From positions 434,001 through 498,000 of the forward strand of contig NZ_CP108776.1 of assembly GCF_045207785.1 (NCBI RefSeq): a DNA stretch of 64,000 bases. The letters run 5' to 3'. Under the pieces are notes generated by a model that did no database searches, was not told the DNA's origin, and worked only from the letters and a program-made list of their open reading frames with translations. How positions within the stretch are numbered: position 1 is the first letter of the stretch; every line of letters starts with the position of its first letter. This DNA is from Embleya sp045207785. Its GTDB lineage: Bacteria; Actinomycetota; Actinomycetes; Streptomycetales; Streptomycetaceae. Of this stretch, positions 50,808-59,539 are shown one piece after another. The position numbers and the translations under genes are program-made.

Positions 50808-51436
50808 CCGAGCACCTGGCCGACCTGCCCTGGGCACAGCACCTCACCCCCGCCGAGCTTCCGCTCGAACCGGACGGCGACCACGACGGCGTCCACTTCG
50901 ACCGGGTCGAACTCGACGGATCCGGCGGCGGCCGCTTCATCGAGTGCGCCTTCACCAACAGCACCCTCGCCGCCGGCCGCTACCGTCGCTCCCGGCTTTC
51001 CGACGTCTGGCTCGCCGACGTCCGCGTCGTCGGCGCCGACCTCGCCGAAACCGCGTGGGTGGACGCGACGTTCCTGCGCTCCGTCGTCGCCGGCGTCCAG
51101 GCCTTCGGCTCCACCTGGCGCCGGATCGCCTTCCAGGGCTGCAAACTCGACTCCGTCAATCTGCGCGAGGCCCACCTCACCGACGTGGTCTTCCAGGACT
51201 GCCTCCTGCGCGACCCCGACCTCGCCGGCGCCAAGCTCACCCGGGTCACCTTCCCCGGCACCCGGATCACCGGTGCCGTCCTGGACAAGGCCACGCTGAC
51301 CGGCTGCGACCTGCGCGGCGCCGAACTCGGCATCGCCTCCGGTCACGCCGCCCTCAAGGGCACCACCATCGACACCGGCCAACTCTTCGACCTCGCCCCG
51401 CACCTGGCGCAGCACCTCGGCATCACCGTCACCTGA
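50798..51436 (+). CDS. Pentapeptide-repeat-like protein
   Basis: A 212-residue protein with tandem beta-helix-like five-residue repeats through most of its length, for instance FIECAFTNSTL, ADVRVVGADLAETAWVDATF, GCKLDSVNLREAHLTDVVF and LDKATLTGCDLRGAELG. It resembles the fluoroquinolone-resistance MfpA/Qnr-type fold in general shape, but many repeats are irregular and no gyrase role can be claimed. ATG at 50798 lies inside the end of the SGNH gene. Confidence 0.82.
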   Translation: MAVTEHLADLPWAQHLTPAELPLEPDGDHDGVHFDRVELDGSGGGRFIECAFTNSTLAAGRYRRSRLSDVWLADVRVVGADLAETAWVDATFLRSVVAGVQAFGSTWRRIAFQGCKLDSVNLREAHLTDVVFQDCLLRDPDLAGAKLTRVTFPGTRITGAVLDKATLTGCDLRGAELGIASGHAALKGTTIDTGQLFDLAPHLAQHLGITVT

Positions 51437-51501
51437 ACGAAGCGGTACACCGCCGGGCCGGGACGGGTACACCCCCGGGGAACACCCCGCGCCTCCACCA
51501 G

Positions 51502-51515
51502 TTAGGTTTACCTAA
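51502..51515. promoter_or_regulatory. Iron box (DmdR/IdeR-type) upstream of the siderophore-interacting protein
   Basis: ttaggtttacctaa at 51502-51515 matches the right 14 positions of the actinobacterial DtxR-family box (TTAGSCTWACCTWA) with one change; the left flank matches poorly. It lies 28 bp before the ATG, where a bound regulator would block transcription. Confidence 0.7.
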
Positions 51516-51543
51516 GTCGCACAGTGCAGGTGAGGAGAACCCC

Positions 51544-52389
51544 ATGGCGGAACGTCCCGTACGCAAGACCCGCAAACTCATCGAACTCCAGGTCCGCAGC
51601 GCCGAATCGGTCGGCCCCCACCTGATCCGCATCGTCGCCGGCGGTGACGGATACCGACACTTCACCGACAACGGCTACACCGACGCCTACGTCAAGGTGC
51701 TCTTCCCGCTGCCCGAGGTCGCCTACCCCGAGCCGTTCGACATGGAGACCATCCGCGCCGAACTCCCGCGCGAGGACTGGCCGCGCACCCGGACGTACAC
51801 GGTCCGCGCGAACAACCCGCGCACCGGCGAACTGACCATCGACTTCGTCCACCACGGCGACGAGGGCCTCGCCGGCCCGTGGGCCGCCCGCGCCAAGCCC
51901 GGCGACACGCTCCGGCTGATCGGCCCCGGCGGCGCCTACGCCCCCGACCCCGAAGCGGACTGGCACCTGTTCATCGGCGACGAGAGCGCGTACCCGGCCA
52001 TCAGCGCCTCGCTCGAACGCCTCCCCGCCGCCGCCAAGGCGATCGCCCTCCTCGAGGTCGGCACCGCGGCCGAGGCCCCCACCGGCACCCTCCCCGCCAC
52101 CCACCCCGACCTCGACCTCGCCACCACGTGGATCACCCGCGACGCCGGCCCCACCCTCCTGGACGCCCTGCGCGCCCTCGACTTCCCGACCGGCCGCGTA
52201 CACGCGTTCGTGCACGGCGAGGCCGGCGTCGTCAAGGAGATCCGCCGACACCTCGTCGACGACCGCGGCGTGGACCGCACCCACATCTCCTTCTCCGGCT
52301 ACTGGCGCAAGGGCCGCGACGAGGACGGCTTCCAGGCCGACAAGGCCGCCGAAAAGGCAGCCGAACGCGACACCGAACAACCCGCCTGA
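51544..52389 (+). CDS. Siderophore-interacting protein (FAD-dependent ferric reductase)
   Basis: A 281-residue SIP/ViuB-family protein that reduces ferric siderophores in the cytoplasm to release iron. Family landmarks are the FAD-binding RTRTYTVRANNPRTGELTI stretch near 80, the HHGDEGLAGPWAARAKPGD segment, LIGPGGAY, the SIP C-terminal HLFIGDESAYPAIS and the ending ISFSGYWRKGRDEDGF. ATG at 51544 with GTGAGGAG upstream. The adjacent iron box indicates repression under iron sufficiency. No siderophore biosynthesis or uptake genes are beside it. Confidence 0.92.
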   Translation: MAERPVRKTRKLIELQVRSAESVGPHLIRIVAGGDGYRHFTDNGYTDAYVKVLFPLPEVAYPEPFDMETIRAELPREDWPRTRTYTVRANNPRTGELTIDFVHHGDEGLAGPWAARAKPGDTLRLIGPGGAYAPDPEADWHLFIGDESAYPAISASLERLPAAAKAIALLEVGTAAEAPTGTLPATHPDLDLATTWITRDAGPTLLDALRALDFPTGRVHAFVHGEAGVVKEIRRHLVDDRGVDRTHISFSGYWRKGRDEDGFQADKAAEKAAERDTEQPA

Positions 52390-52435
52390 CCCACCCGCCC
52401 GACCCACCGCGCTCCGACAACCCACGGCGACACAC

Positions 52436-52472
52436 CGCGGCCCGGGACCCCACGAAGAGGCCCCGGGCCGCG
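52436..52472 (+). terminator. Hairpin terminator after the siderophore-interacting protein gene
   Basis: CGCGGCCCGGG (52436-52446) pairs perfectly with CCCGGGCCGCG (52462-52472) across a 15-base loop, 47 bp after the stop and 76 bp before the next start. Confidence 0.7.
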
Positions 52473-52547
52473 ACGCCTGTCGCCACCCGAGTGAAAGCTG
52501 CGTGGCGGGGCTACCGTGAGCGAGCGGGCCGGCACAGGGTGGTGTCC

Positions 52548-54008
52548 ATGAGACGTCCATCCCACACCGTCATCGCCGTCGCGGCGGCCATCGCCCTCAC
52601 CGCGGCCGCCGCCCCGACCGCGCAGGCCGGCAACCCCTCGGGCGGCACACCCACCCCCGGCGCCCCCGGCATCGGCGACCCGCTCTTCCCCGGCAGCGGC
52701 AACGGCGGCTACCGCGCCGACCACTACACCCTCGACTTCGACTGGCAGGCGCCCGCAACCGCGTTCCCCGCCACCACCACCATCGAGGCCACCGCCACCC
52801 AGGCGCTCTCCCGGTTCAACCTCGACTTCGCCGGCAACACCCTGCTCCGCGTCACGGTCGACGGCAGGCCCGCCATCACCGCGCGCGAAGGCGACGAACT
52901 CGTCGTCACCCCGGCCCGATCGCTGCGCAAGGGCCACAAGTTCACGGTCCGCGTCGACTACACCGCCGACCCCACCCAACAGCGCCACCGCGACGACGCC
53001 ATCGAGACCTTCGGCTGGATCCCCACCCCCGACGGCACCGTGATCTACCCGCAGCCCGACGGCGCCAAGATGATCTTCCCCGGCAACGACCACCCCAGCC
53101 TGCGTGCCCGCACCACCGTGAACATCACCGCCGCCGACGAGCTCACCGCGCTGTCCAACGGCACCCTCACCCACAAGCGCCGCGCCGCCCCCGGCCGCAC
53201 CCGCTGGACATACGACAGCCGCCAGCCGGTCGCCGGCCAGCTCTTCCAACTCGCGGTCGGCAAGTACACGCTCATCGACAGCACCGCCCCCGACGGCACC
53301 AAGCTCCGCGACGCCGTCCCGCCGTCCCTGGTCGACCAGGTCGAGCAGTACCGCACCCTCACCCCGCGCCACCTCGAGTGGGTCAAGAACAAGCTCGGCC
53401 CCTACCCCTTCGACAGCTACGGCCTGCTCGTCGCGGACACCGACCTCGGCGTCGCCCTGGAGACGCAGACCCTGTCGCTGGTCCCCAAGGCCGACCTGCT
53501 CGGCGACAAGGTCAACGCCGAACGCAACATGGTGCACGAGCTCGTCCACCAGTGGACCGGCGACAGCGTCGCCATCGAGCGGTGGGCCGACCTGTGGCTC
53601 AGCGAGGGCCACGCCCGCTACTACGAGCGGCTGTACAGCGAGGAGAACGGCGGCGCCAACTTCGAGGCCCTGATGCGCGAGGCCTACCGCCAGCACGACA
53701 TCTGGCGCCGCGACGCCGGCGCCCCGGCCGAGCCCACCGAGCCCAACCTGTTCAAGCGGATGCGCTACGACGGCTCGGCCCTGGTCTTCTACGCGTTGCG
53801 CGCCGAGGTCGGCGACGACACCTTCGCCAAAATCGAACGCGCCTGGGCCACCCGCGAGCGCGGCCGCGCCGCGAGCACCGCCGACTACATCGCACTCGCG
53901 TCCAAGGTCGCCAACCGCGACCTCGCCCCGTTCCTCAACGCCTGGGTGTACGGCCCGAAGACGCCCGCGATGCCGGGCCACCCCGACTGGACCGTCGACC
54001 CGGCCTGA
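52548..54008 (+). CDS. Secreted M1-family zinc metallopeptidase
   Basis: A 486-residue aminopeptidase of the M1 family. A signal peptide is clear: MRRPSHTVIAVAAAIALTAA and a probable cleavage after AQAG around 28-30. The N-terminal beta domain follows (DHYTLDFDW). The zinc site is HELVHQWTGD with the third ligand Glu in WLSEGHARYYE. The usual GxMEN substrate motif reads GVALETQ, keeping the Glu. The C-terminal domain is short. ATG at 52548; a GTG two codons earlier is possible. Single gene between two hairpins. It probably trims peptides outside the cell. Confidence 0.9.
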   Translation: MRRPSHTVIAVAAAIALTAAAAPTAQAGNPSGGTPTPGAPGIGDPLFPGSGNGGYRADHYTLDFDWQAPATAFPATTTIEATATQALSRFNLDFAGNTLLRVTVDGRPAITAREGDELVVTPARSLRKGHKFTVRVDYTADPTQQRHRDDAIETFGWIPTPDGTVIYPQPDGAKMIFPGNDHPSLRARTTVNITAADELTALSNGTLTHKRRAAPGRTRWTYDSRQPVAGQLFQLAVGKYTLIDSTAPDGTKLRDAVPPSLVDQVEQYRTLTPRHLEWVKNKLGPYPFDSYGLLVADTDLGVALETQTLSLVPKADLLGDKVNAERNMVHELVHQWTGDSVAIERWADLWLSEGHARYYERLYSEENGGANFEALMREAYRQHDIWRRDAGAPAEPTEPNLFKRMRYDGSALVFYALRAEVGDDTFAKIERAWATRERGRAASTADYIALASKVANRDLAPFLNAWVYGPKTPAMPGHPDWTVDPA

Positions 54009-54030
54009 CCGCACCACGCGAGCACCACGC

Positions 54031-54055
54031 GGCGGCCGGCCACCCGCCGGCCGCC
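54031..54055 (+). terminator. Hairpin terminator after the M1 peptidase gene
   Basis: GGCGGCCGGC (54031-54040) and GCCGGCCGCC (54046-54055) form a perfect 10-bp stem with a five-base loop 22 bp after the stop. Confidence 0.75.
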
Positions 54056-54149
54056 GCCCCCATGCGTCCCGCCCACACCCCGCCCGCGTGACCGCGCAAA
54101 CCCGCCCTCGCTCCCCCACGAATCCGGCTTGGCGCAGCGGATTACCCGT

Positions 54150-54187
54150 GATAGAAACTGGAACGAACGTCCCACTTTTTTTCTATC
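54150..54187. promoter_or_regulatory. Nested palindromic operator before the MFS-TetR pair
   Basis: An outer perfect inverted repeat GATAGAAA (54150-54157) / TTTCTATC (54180-54187) encloses a near-perfect inner palindrome TGGAACG-aa-CGTCCCA (54159-54174). It lies 13 bp before the MFS start, the expected place for the operator of the TetR regulator encoded downstream in the same operon. Confidence 0.75.
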
Positions 54188-54200
54188 GACGGGAACTCCC

Positions 54201-55508
54201 GTGCGCAACCCCTACCGCGACATCTTCAGGGCCCCCGGGGCCAAGGGATTCTCGGCAGCCGGATTCATCGCCCGCCTGCCCATGTCGATGACCGGCATCG
54301 GCATCGTCACGATGGTCTCCGAGCTGCGCGGCGAGTACGGCCTCGCCGGTGCGGTCGTGGCCACCTTCGCCATCGCGACCGCCCTGATCGCCCCGCAGAT
54401 CTCGCGCGTGGTCGACCGCTACGGCCAGGGCCGGATTCTCGTCCCCGCCACCGCCGTCAGCGTCGTGTCCCTGGGCGCCCTGCTGCTCTGCGCCCGCTAC
54501 GACGCCCCGTCCTGGACGCTGTTCGTGTGCGCGATCCCCGCCGGCTGCATGCCGAGCATGGGCGCCATGGTGCGGGCCCGCTGGCTCGTCCTCTACCGCG
54601 GCTCGCCCCACCTGCACACCGCGTTCTCCTTCGAGTCCGTCGTCGACGAACTGTGCTACATCGTCGGCCCGATCATCTCCGTGCAGCTCTCCGTCTCGGC
54701 CTTCCCGGAGGCCGGCCCGCTCGCCGCCATGGTCTTCTTCACCATCGGCATCCTGCTCTTCAGCACCCAACGCCGCACCGAGCCCCCGCTCCACCCCCGC
54801 ACCGCGGGCAAGGCCACGTCGGTGATGCGCATCGGCGGACTCCAGGTCCTCGTCGTCACGCTGATCGCCATCGGCGCCATCTTCGGCACCGTCGACGTGG
54901 TCACCATCGCCTTCGCCGAGGAGCACAACCAGCGGGGCGGCGCGAGCTACGTCCTCGCCACCTACGCCGCCGGGTCCTGCCTCGCCGGCATCGCCTTCGG
55001 CGCGCTCAAGCTCGCCACCCCGCTGCCGAGGCTGCTGCTGATCAGCGTCGGCCTCAGCGCCGTCACCGTGCTTCCGCTTTTGATCGTCGGCAGTATGCCC
55101 GCGCTCGCCGCCGCGGTCTTCGTCGCCGGCATGTCGATCTCGCCGACGATGATCGTCACGCTCAGTCTGGTCGAACGGCTGGTCCCGCCCGCCCGGCTCA
55201 CCGAGGGCATGACCTGGACCGCCACCGGCCTCGGCATCGGCACGGCCGCGGGGTCCTCGCTCTCCGGAGTGCTCGTCGACCACTTCGGCACCCGCGCCGG
55301 CTTCGGCGTCGCCGCGGGCTTCGCCCTGCTCGGGTCGGTCGTCACCGTCGCCGGCTTCCGCGTCCTGTGCCGAACCGCCGCACACGCGAGCGAGACCACC
55401 GTCGCGCACAACACCTCGCTGCCGACCGCTACAGCCGTACCCGTACCGGCACCGACGCCCGCCCCCGCGCCCGCACCCACTCCCGCCCGAGAGGGTGGGT
55501 CCCACTGA
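54201..55508 (+). CDS. MFS transporter linked to a TetR regulator
   Basis: A 435-residue, 12-helix facilitator of the type found beside TetR genes in Streptomyces. It begins RNPYRDIFRAPGAKGFSAAG and continues IARLPMSMTGIGIVTMVSEL, then SRVVDRYGQGRILVPATAVS as the A-motif loop. A conserved acidic segment SFESVVDELCYIVGPIIS occurs in helix 5. The C-terminal tail is Pro/Ala-rich. GTG start at 54201 following GGGAA; an in-frame ATG upstream at 54129 would place the operator inside the gene and is less likely. The last bases overlap the TetR gene. Probably multidrug efflux induced by its substrates. Confidence 0.87.
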   Translation: MRNPYRDIFRAPGAKGFSAAGFIARLPMSMTGIGIVTMVSELRGEYGLAGAVVATFAIATALIAPQISRVVDRYGQGRILVPATAVSVVSLGALLLCARYDAPSWTLFVCAIPAGCMPSMGAMVRARWLVLYRGSPHLHTAFSFESVVDELCYIVGPIISVQLSVSAFPEAGPLAAMVFFTIGILLFSTQRRTEPPLHPRTAGKATSVMRIGGLQVLVVTLIAIGAIFGTVDVVTIAFAEEHNQRGGASYVLATYAAGSCLAGIAFGALKLATPLPRLLLISVGLSAVTVLPLLIVGSMPALAAAVFVAGMSISPTMIVTLSLVERLVPPARLTEGMTWTATGLGIGTAAGSSLSGVLVDHFGTRAGFGVAAGFALLGSVVTVAGFRVLCRTAAHASETTVAHNTSLPTATAVPVPAPTPAPAPAPTPAREGGSH

Positions 55509-56065
55509 GCGAGGAAACCGTCGACGGCCGCCGAGCCAAGGGCGAACGCCGCCGCCGCGCCCTCATCGAGGCCACCCTGCGCGTGGTCGAGCGCGACGGC
55601 GCCGCCGGTGTCAGCCACCGCACCGTCTCGCGCGAGGCAGGCCTGCCGACCAGCGCCTCCACGTACTACTTCGACGGCGTCGACGACCTGCTCACCGCCG
55701 CCCTCACGTCGTGCATGACCGAGGACGCCGTCAATGTCCGCGCGATCGCCGCGGCCCCCGGCGACCCCCGACGCACGCTCGCCGAACAGCTCACCCACAT
55801 CGGCACCTCCCCCGGCCGACTCATCGCCGAGTACGAACTGTTCCTGCTCGCCGCCCGCCGCCCGGAACTGCGCGAGTCCACCGACCACTGGATGGCCGCC
55901 GTCACCGACTTCGCGCTGCGCTTCACCACCGATCCCATTCGGGTCCGGGTCTTCGTCGGCGCCCTGGACGGCCTGCTGATCCAGGCCCTGCTGACCGACA
56001 CGCCCCCGACCACCGACGAATGGGAGGCGATGATCCGCGACCTGCTCCCGGGGCCCTGCCTGTAG
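55505..56065 (+). CDS. TetR-family regulator with probable CTG start
   Basis: A 186-residue TetR repressor: RRRALIEATLRVVERDGAAG, then VSHRTVSREAGLPTSASTYY as helix-turn-helix, followed by FDGVDDLLTAAL and a helical ligand domain. No ATG, GTG or TTG exists in frame ahead of the DNA-binding domain until far inside the MFS gene without a homologous extension. The only sensible start is CTG at 55505, which overlaps the MFS stop by four bases (CTGA) and has GAGGGTGGG upstream. The next GTG would remove part of the first helix. Translational coupling to the exporter would help such a weak start. It probably binds the palindrome at 54150-54187. Confidence 0.8.
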   Translation: MSEETVDGRRAKGERRRRALIEATLRVVERDGAAGVSHRTVSREAGLPTSASTYYFDGVDDLLTAALTSCMTEDAVNVRAIAAAPGDPRRTLAEQLTHIGTSPGRLIAEYELFLLAARRPELRESTDHWMAAVTDFALRFTTDPIRVRVFVGALDGLLIQALLTDTPPTTDEWEAMIRDLLPGPCL

Positions 56066-56206
56066 GTCCGGGCGCTGTCTGCAAGGGAGTTCCGCATGCA
56101 GCCGGGTCGCCGGACCCGGCAGGAAAACGAAATCGGGGCCGACGGCATGGGACCGGTCCGTGAAAATCACTCGAACAAGCCCCCTCGGTACGTCAGGGTC
56201 GAGGCC

Positions 56207-57133
56207 ATGACCACCTCCAGCGACACCTCCCGCATCAGCACGCCGGCCCCGCGCGGAATCCTCGTCCCGCTCGTGACCCCCTTCACCGCCGACGGCGAAC
56301 ACGTCGCGCTCGACGCCCTGGAAGGGCTGGCCCACTCCGTACTGGCCGACGGCGCGGTCGGCCTGGTCGCGCTCGGCACCACCGCGGAGGCGGCCACGCT
56401 CGACGCCGCCGAGAAGGAGGCGATCCTCGACGTGTGCGCCCGCGTGTGTCGCGAACGCGGCGCGGCGCTGATCGTCGGCGCGGGCACGAACGACACCCGC
56501 GCGAGCGTCCACATCCTGCGCGCCTACCGCGACCGCCCCGAGATCACCGGATTCCTCACCCCGGTGCCCTACTTCACCCGCCCGTCCGAGACCGGCGTCG
56601 TCGCCCACTTCGCCCGCCTCGCGGCGGACAGTCCCGCACCGCTGATCGTGTACAACGTCCCGTACCGCACCAGCCGCACGATCGGCGTCGAGACCCTGTT
56701 GCGGCTCGCCCGGATCCCGCGCGTCGCGGGCGTCAAGCACTCCGTCGGCGCGATCGACCAGGACACGATCGCACTGCTCGCGGCCGACCCCGCGGGCTTC
56801 GGGATCTGGGCCGGCGACGACCTGTACCTGTCCCCGCTGCTCGCCCTCGGCGCGACCGGCGGCATCCTCGCCTCGGCACATCTGGCCACCCGGCACTTCG
56901 TCGACCTGGTGCACGCCTGGGACGCGGGCGACGCCGCGACCGCGCGCAAGGCCGGTCACCCGCTCGCGACCCTGTCCGCGGCGCTGTTCGCCGAGCCCAA
57001 CCCGACCGTGATCAAGGGCGTCCTGCACGAACAGGGCCGCATCCCCAGCCCCGCCGTCCGACTGCCCCTGCTGCCGGCCGAATCCGCGTCGGTCGCGGCC
57101 GCGGTGGACGCGCTCGCGCGCGTGGAGAAGTAG
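56207..57133 (+). CDS. DapA/N-acetylneuraminate lyase family aldolase
   Basis: A 308-residue class I aldolase of the dihydrodipicolinate synthase family. The Schiff-base Lys is in AGVKHSVG near 175, the catalytic Tyr in LIVYNVPYRTSRT near 148, and the phosphate/substrate loop LGTTAEAATL near 60 matches GTTGE of true DapA with Ala in place of Gly before Glu. ATG at 56207. Possible reactions are pyruvate plus aspartate semialdehyde (lysine branch) or another keto-acid aldol cleavage. With no lysine genes nearby, a paralogue of unknown substrate is likely. Confidence 0.85.
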   Translation: MTTSSDTSRISTPAPRGILVPLVTPFTADGEHVALDALEGLAHSVLADGAVGLVALGTTAEAATLDAAEKEAILDVCARVCRERGAALIVGAGTNDTRASVHILRAYRDRPEITGFLTPVPYFTRPSETGVVAHFARLAADSPAPLIVYNVPYRTSRTIGVETLLRLARIPRVAGVKHSVGAIDQDTIALLAADPAGFGIWAGDDLYLSPLLALGATGGILASAHLATRHFVDLVHAWDAGDAATARKAGHPLATLSAALFAEPNPTVIKGVLHEQGRIPSPAVRLPLLPAESASVAAAVDALARVEK

Positions 57134-57174
57134 CCCCGACCGGTGGCGGCGTCCCGGTGGGCCAGAATCGAGGC

Positions 57175-57600
57175 ATGTCTCGACGCACCTCGCGGCCCCG
57201 ACCGGACGCCGTCACCGCCGCCTCGCCCTGCCCGTGCGGGCTGCCCACCACCTACGGCGACTGCTGCGGAGCGCGCCACGCCGGCTCCCCCGCGCCCACG
57301 GCCGAGCTGCTGATGCGCTCGCGCTACAGCGCGTTCGCCGTGGGCGACGAGGCCTACCTGCTGCATACGTGGCATCCCGACACCAGGCCCGCCCGGCTCG
57401 ACCTCGACGGGCGTACCCGGTGGCTGCGCCTGGAGGTGCACGCGAGCACCGCCGGCGGCCCGTTCCACACCGAGGGCACCGTGGAGTTCACCGCGCACTA
57501 CCTCGAACGCGGCCACGAGGACGCGCTGCGCGAGCACAGCCGCTTCGTCCGGCACGACGGCGCGTGGGTGTACGTCGGCCCGCTCCCGCTCGCGGGCTGA
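57175..57600 (+). CDS. YchJ-family protein with SEC-C zinc motif
   Basis: A 141-residue UPF0225/YchJ protein. The N-terminal zinc motif is CPCGLPTTYGDCCGARH, followed by the family signature PTAELLMRSRYSAF, LLHTWHPDTRP and the NTF2-like C-terminal fold GTVEFTAHYLERG ending in FVRHDGAWVYVGP. ATG at 57175, 41 bp after the DapA-like gene. The molecular role of YchJ is not established. Confidence 0.92.
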   Translation: MSRRTSRPRPDAVTAASPCPCGLPTTYGDCCGARHAGSPAPTAELLMRSRYSAFAVGDEAYLLHTWHPDTRPARLDLDGRTRWLRLEVHASTAGGPFHTEGTVEFTAHYLERGHEDALREHSRFVRHDGAWVYVGPLPLAG

Positions 57601-57613
57601 CCCACGCCGGCCG

Positions 57614-58285
57614 TCAGGCGCCGACCAGCCGGCTCTCGATCCGCACCGACGGGCTCAGGTCGCGCAGCAGCTTGGTCAGGTCCTCGCCGGCCTCGTGCAG
57701 CGCGTCCAGGGTCATCGGTTCCAGGCGCTCGAACAGGAACAGCGCCTCGGTGGTGTGCTCGGTGATCCGGGTGCGCACGCACTGCCGCCAGTTCCAGCGC
57801 CGGCAGGTGACACCCTCGTCGTCGCACCAGACGACCTCGCCCGGCGCCGGGTGGTCGATCGCGGGCTCGCCGGCTTCGAGCACCTCGAACGGCTCGGTGC
57901 CCGCGGCCCGGATCAGCCGGGCCGCGCCGCGATAGCGGGCCAGGTCCTCGCCGCCGACGGGCAGCACGTGCCGAACCGACACCGCGTTGTACAGGTCCAC
58001 GAGGAGGTTGACCTCGGGCAGGCCGCCGCGGCGCATCAGTGCCTCGACCGAGCAGCGGGTGCGCTGGGGCTTGGCGCCGAAGGCCCGGTACGCCTCCCGC
58101 CACGCGACGACGTTGGGGTGCTCCTCGGGCGGCATCGCGGGCAGCGACAGCGTCGCCGCGGCGAGCGCGGCGCGCGAGCGGTCGTCGGTCGGGCCGCCGG
58201 GGAGCCCGGTGGCGACGAGCGCGAGGACCACCGCGTCGGGCCGAAGGGCGTGGACCGCCGGGTCGATGGTGATGGACGTGAGCAC
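57614..58285 (-). CDS. B3/B4 domain protein (PheRS beta-like)
   Basis: A 223-residue protein consisting of the B3/B4 fold also found in the phenylalanyl-tRNA synthetase beta subunit. Recognisable pieces are AWREAYRAFGAKPQRTRCSV, LPEVNLLVDLYNAVSVRHVL, PVGGEDLARYRG and EVVWCDDEGVTCRRWNWRQC. Free-standing members are common in actinomycetes and are thought to act on tRNA or mischarged aminoacyl-tRNA, without firm proof. GTG start with GGAGGAG upstream. It is divergent from an XRE-cupin regulator 47 bp away, a recurrent pairing. Confidence 0.88.
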   Translation of the reverse strand: MLTSITIDPAVHALRPDAVVLALVATGLPGGPTDDRSRAALAAATLSLPAMPPEEHPNVVAWREAYRAFGAKPQRTRCSVEALMRRGGLPEVNLLVDLYNAVSVRHVLPVGGEDLARYRGAARLIRAAGTEPFEVLEAGEPAIDHPAPGEVVWCDDEGVTCRRWNWRQCVRTRITEHTTEALFLFERLEPMTLDALHEAGEDLTKLLRDLSPSVRIESRLVGA

Positions 58286-58332
58286 GTTCGGGTTCTCCTC
58301 CGCGAGGACGTCGGTCCATTAGAGTAGACCGC

Positions 58333-58941
58333 ATGGCCCAGAATAATGACCCGTTGGCAGATCCTGGTCAACCCGCCGTCAGCCGCGCGATCGCGGCCAA
58401 CGTCCGGGCGGCGCGCGCCGCGCACGGGTGGTCCCTCGAAGCGCTCGCGACCCGGAGCGGCCTCAGCAAGGGCGCGCTCGTGGGCGTCGAACAGGGCCGC
58501 GGCAACCCGGGCGTGCTCACCCTCGCCCGGATCGCCGACGCCCTCGGCCTGCCGCTGACCGGCCTCGTCGACGGCGCGCCCGCCCCGACCGTCGAGGTCG
58601 TACCGCCCGGTGCCGGCACCCGACTGTGGCAGGGCGACCGCGGTGGCCACGGCGACCTGCTGATCGGCAGCGACCCGCCGGTGTCCGCCGAGCTGTGGCG
58701 CTGGACGCTGGCCCCCGGCGACGCACACGTCAGCGCGGCCCACGGCGTCGGCGTGCGCGAGCTGGTCACCGTCCTGGACGGCACGCTGACCCTCGACGTG
58801 GACGGCGAACGCGTCGACATCCCGTCCGGCGCGTGCGCGCGCTTCGCCGCCGACCGGGCGCACGCGTACCGCAACGAGGGCGAGGCCCCCGCGTGCTTCA
58901 TCGGGGTGGTCCTGTTGCCGGGCCGCACCGATCCGGGCTGA
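58333..58941 (+). CDS. XRE-family regulator with cupin domain
   Basis: A 202-residue regulator. Residues 20-75 are an XRE helix-turn-helix (ANVRAARAAHGWSLEALATR, SGLSKGALVGVEQGRGNPGV). From about 100 a cupin fold follows (ELVTVLDGTLTLDVDGERVD, CARFAADRAHAYRNEGE). It probably senses a small ligand and controls the divergent B3/B4 gene through the 47-bp shared promoter. Confidence 0.9.
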   Translation: MAQNNDPLADPGQPAVSRAIAANVRAARAAHGWSLEALATRSGLSKGALVGVEQGRGNPGVLTLARIADALGLPLTGLVDGAPAPTVEVVPPGAGTRLWQGDRGGHGDLLIGSDPPVSAELWRWTLAPGDAHVSAAHGVGVRELVTVLDGTLTLDVDGERVDIPSGACARFAADRAHAYRNEGEAPACFIGVVLLPGRTDPG

Positions 58942-59028
58942 GCCGCTCGGACCGCCTTTCGAACCCTTGTCGGGCCCTTGTCCGGGGCGGCCTCGGTTGC
59001 GATCGTGTACCCGGCACGGAACCCACCG

Positions 59029-59096
59029 TTCCCGCCGAAGCCGAAGCCGATCCCGAAGCGGAAGCGGAAGCCGAAGCCGAAGCGGAAGCCCAAGAC
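59029..59096. repeat. Hexanucleotide-type simple repeat (gaagcc/gaagcg)
   Basis: About eleven loosely repeated six-base units of the type gaagcc or gaagcg in tandem, immediately upstream of the ribosome binding site of the small cysteine protein gene. Probably slippage-generated; it may vary between strains. Confidence 0.75.
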
Positions 59097-59110
59097 AAAG
59101 GAGCGCGGAT

Positions 59111-59416
59111 ATGAGTCCCATGAGTCGTCGATCACCCGTTCTGTGCGACGCTTGCGCGCATTTTCGGCAGCGCGTCAACGGCGACTCGAGGACAACGGCC
59201 GACAGATACATCGCGTACTGTTCAGCGTTTTCCGAAGCCATCCCCCGCAGCATCTCCCCCGGTGGCTACGATCACCGTCGTCCATATCCCGGCGACAACG
59301 GCATCATGTTCGAAATGAAGGACGGCAAAGAGAAAATTCTGGCTCTGTACGAGAAAATCACCCCTGAAGATCGCAGAAATCGCGTAGCGCCGGATGCCAC
59401 GGAAGCAGTCGAGTGA
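59111..59416 (+). CDS. Small conserved protein with CxxCxxF motif, 101 residues
   Basis: Resembles a widespread uncharacterised family: a CDACAHF motif near the N-terminus, a third Cys in YIAYCSAF, the segment AIPRSISPGGYDHRRPYPGD and then NGIMFEMKDG. The three or four cysteine/histidine residues suggest a small metal site. Excellent ribosome binding site (AAAGGAG) before ATG 59111; a second ATG three codons on is possible. Function unknown. Confidence 0.75.
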   Translation: MSPMSRRSPVLCDACAHFRQRVNGDSRTTADRYIAYCSAFSEAIPRSISPGGYDHRRPYPGDNGIMFEMKDGKEKILALYEKITPEDRRNRVAPDATEAVE

Positions 59417-59539
59417 CATGCGGCCATCGCTCATCGTCATCGATCTCCCGTACCCACAAGCGCTCTGCCACCGGACAGCTTCGCGGCCAACGCGCTGTCC
59501 GAACGGCGCGTCCCACCACACCAGGGCAAACGTTGCCTG

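Noticed and set aside
50798..51436. MfpA/Qnr-type quinolone resistance protein
   Set aside because: Repeats are irregular and no specific gyrase-binding features can be recognised, so only a general pentapeptide-like call is justified.
59029..59096. Possible CRISPR-like or coding Lys-Pro repeat
   Set aside because: The unit is six bases with no spacers; it ends at the ribosome binding site of the next gene, so it is simple-sequence repeat.
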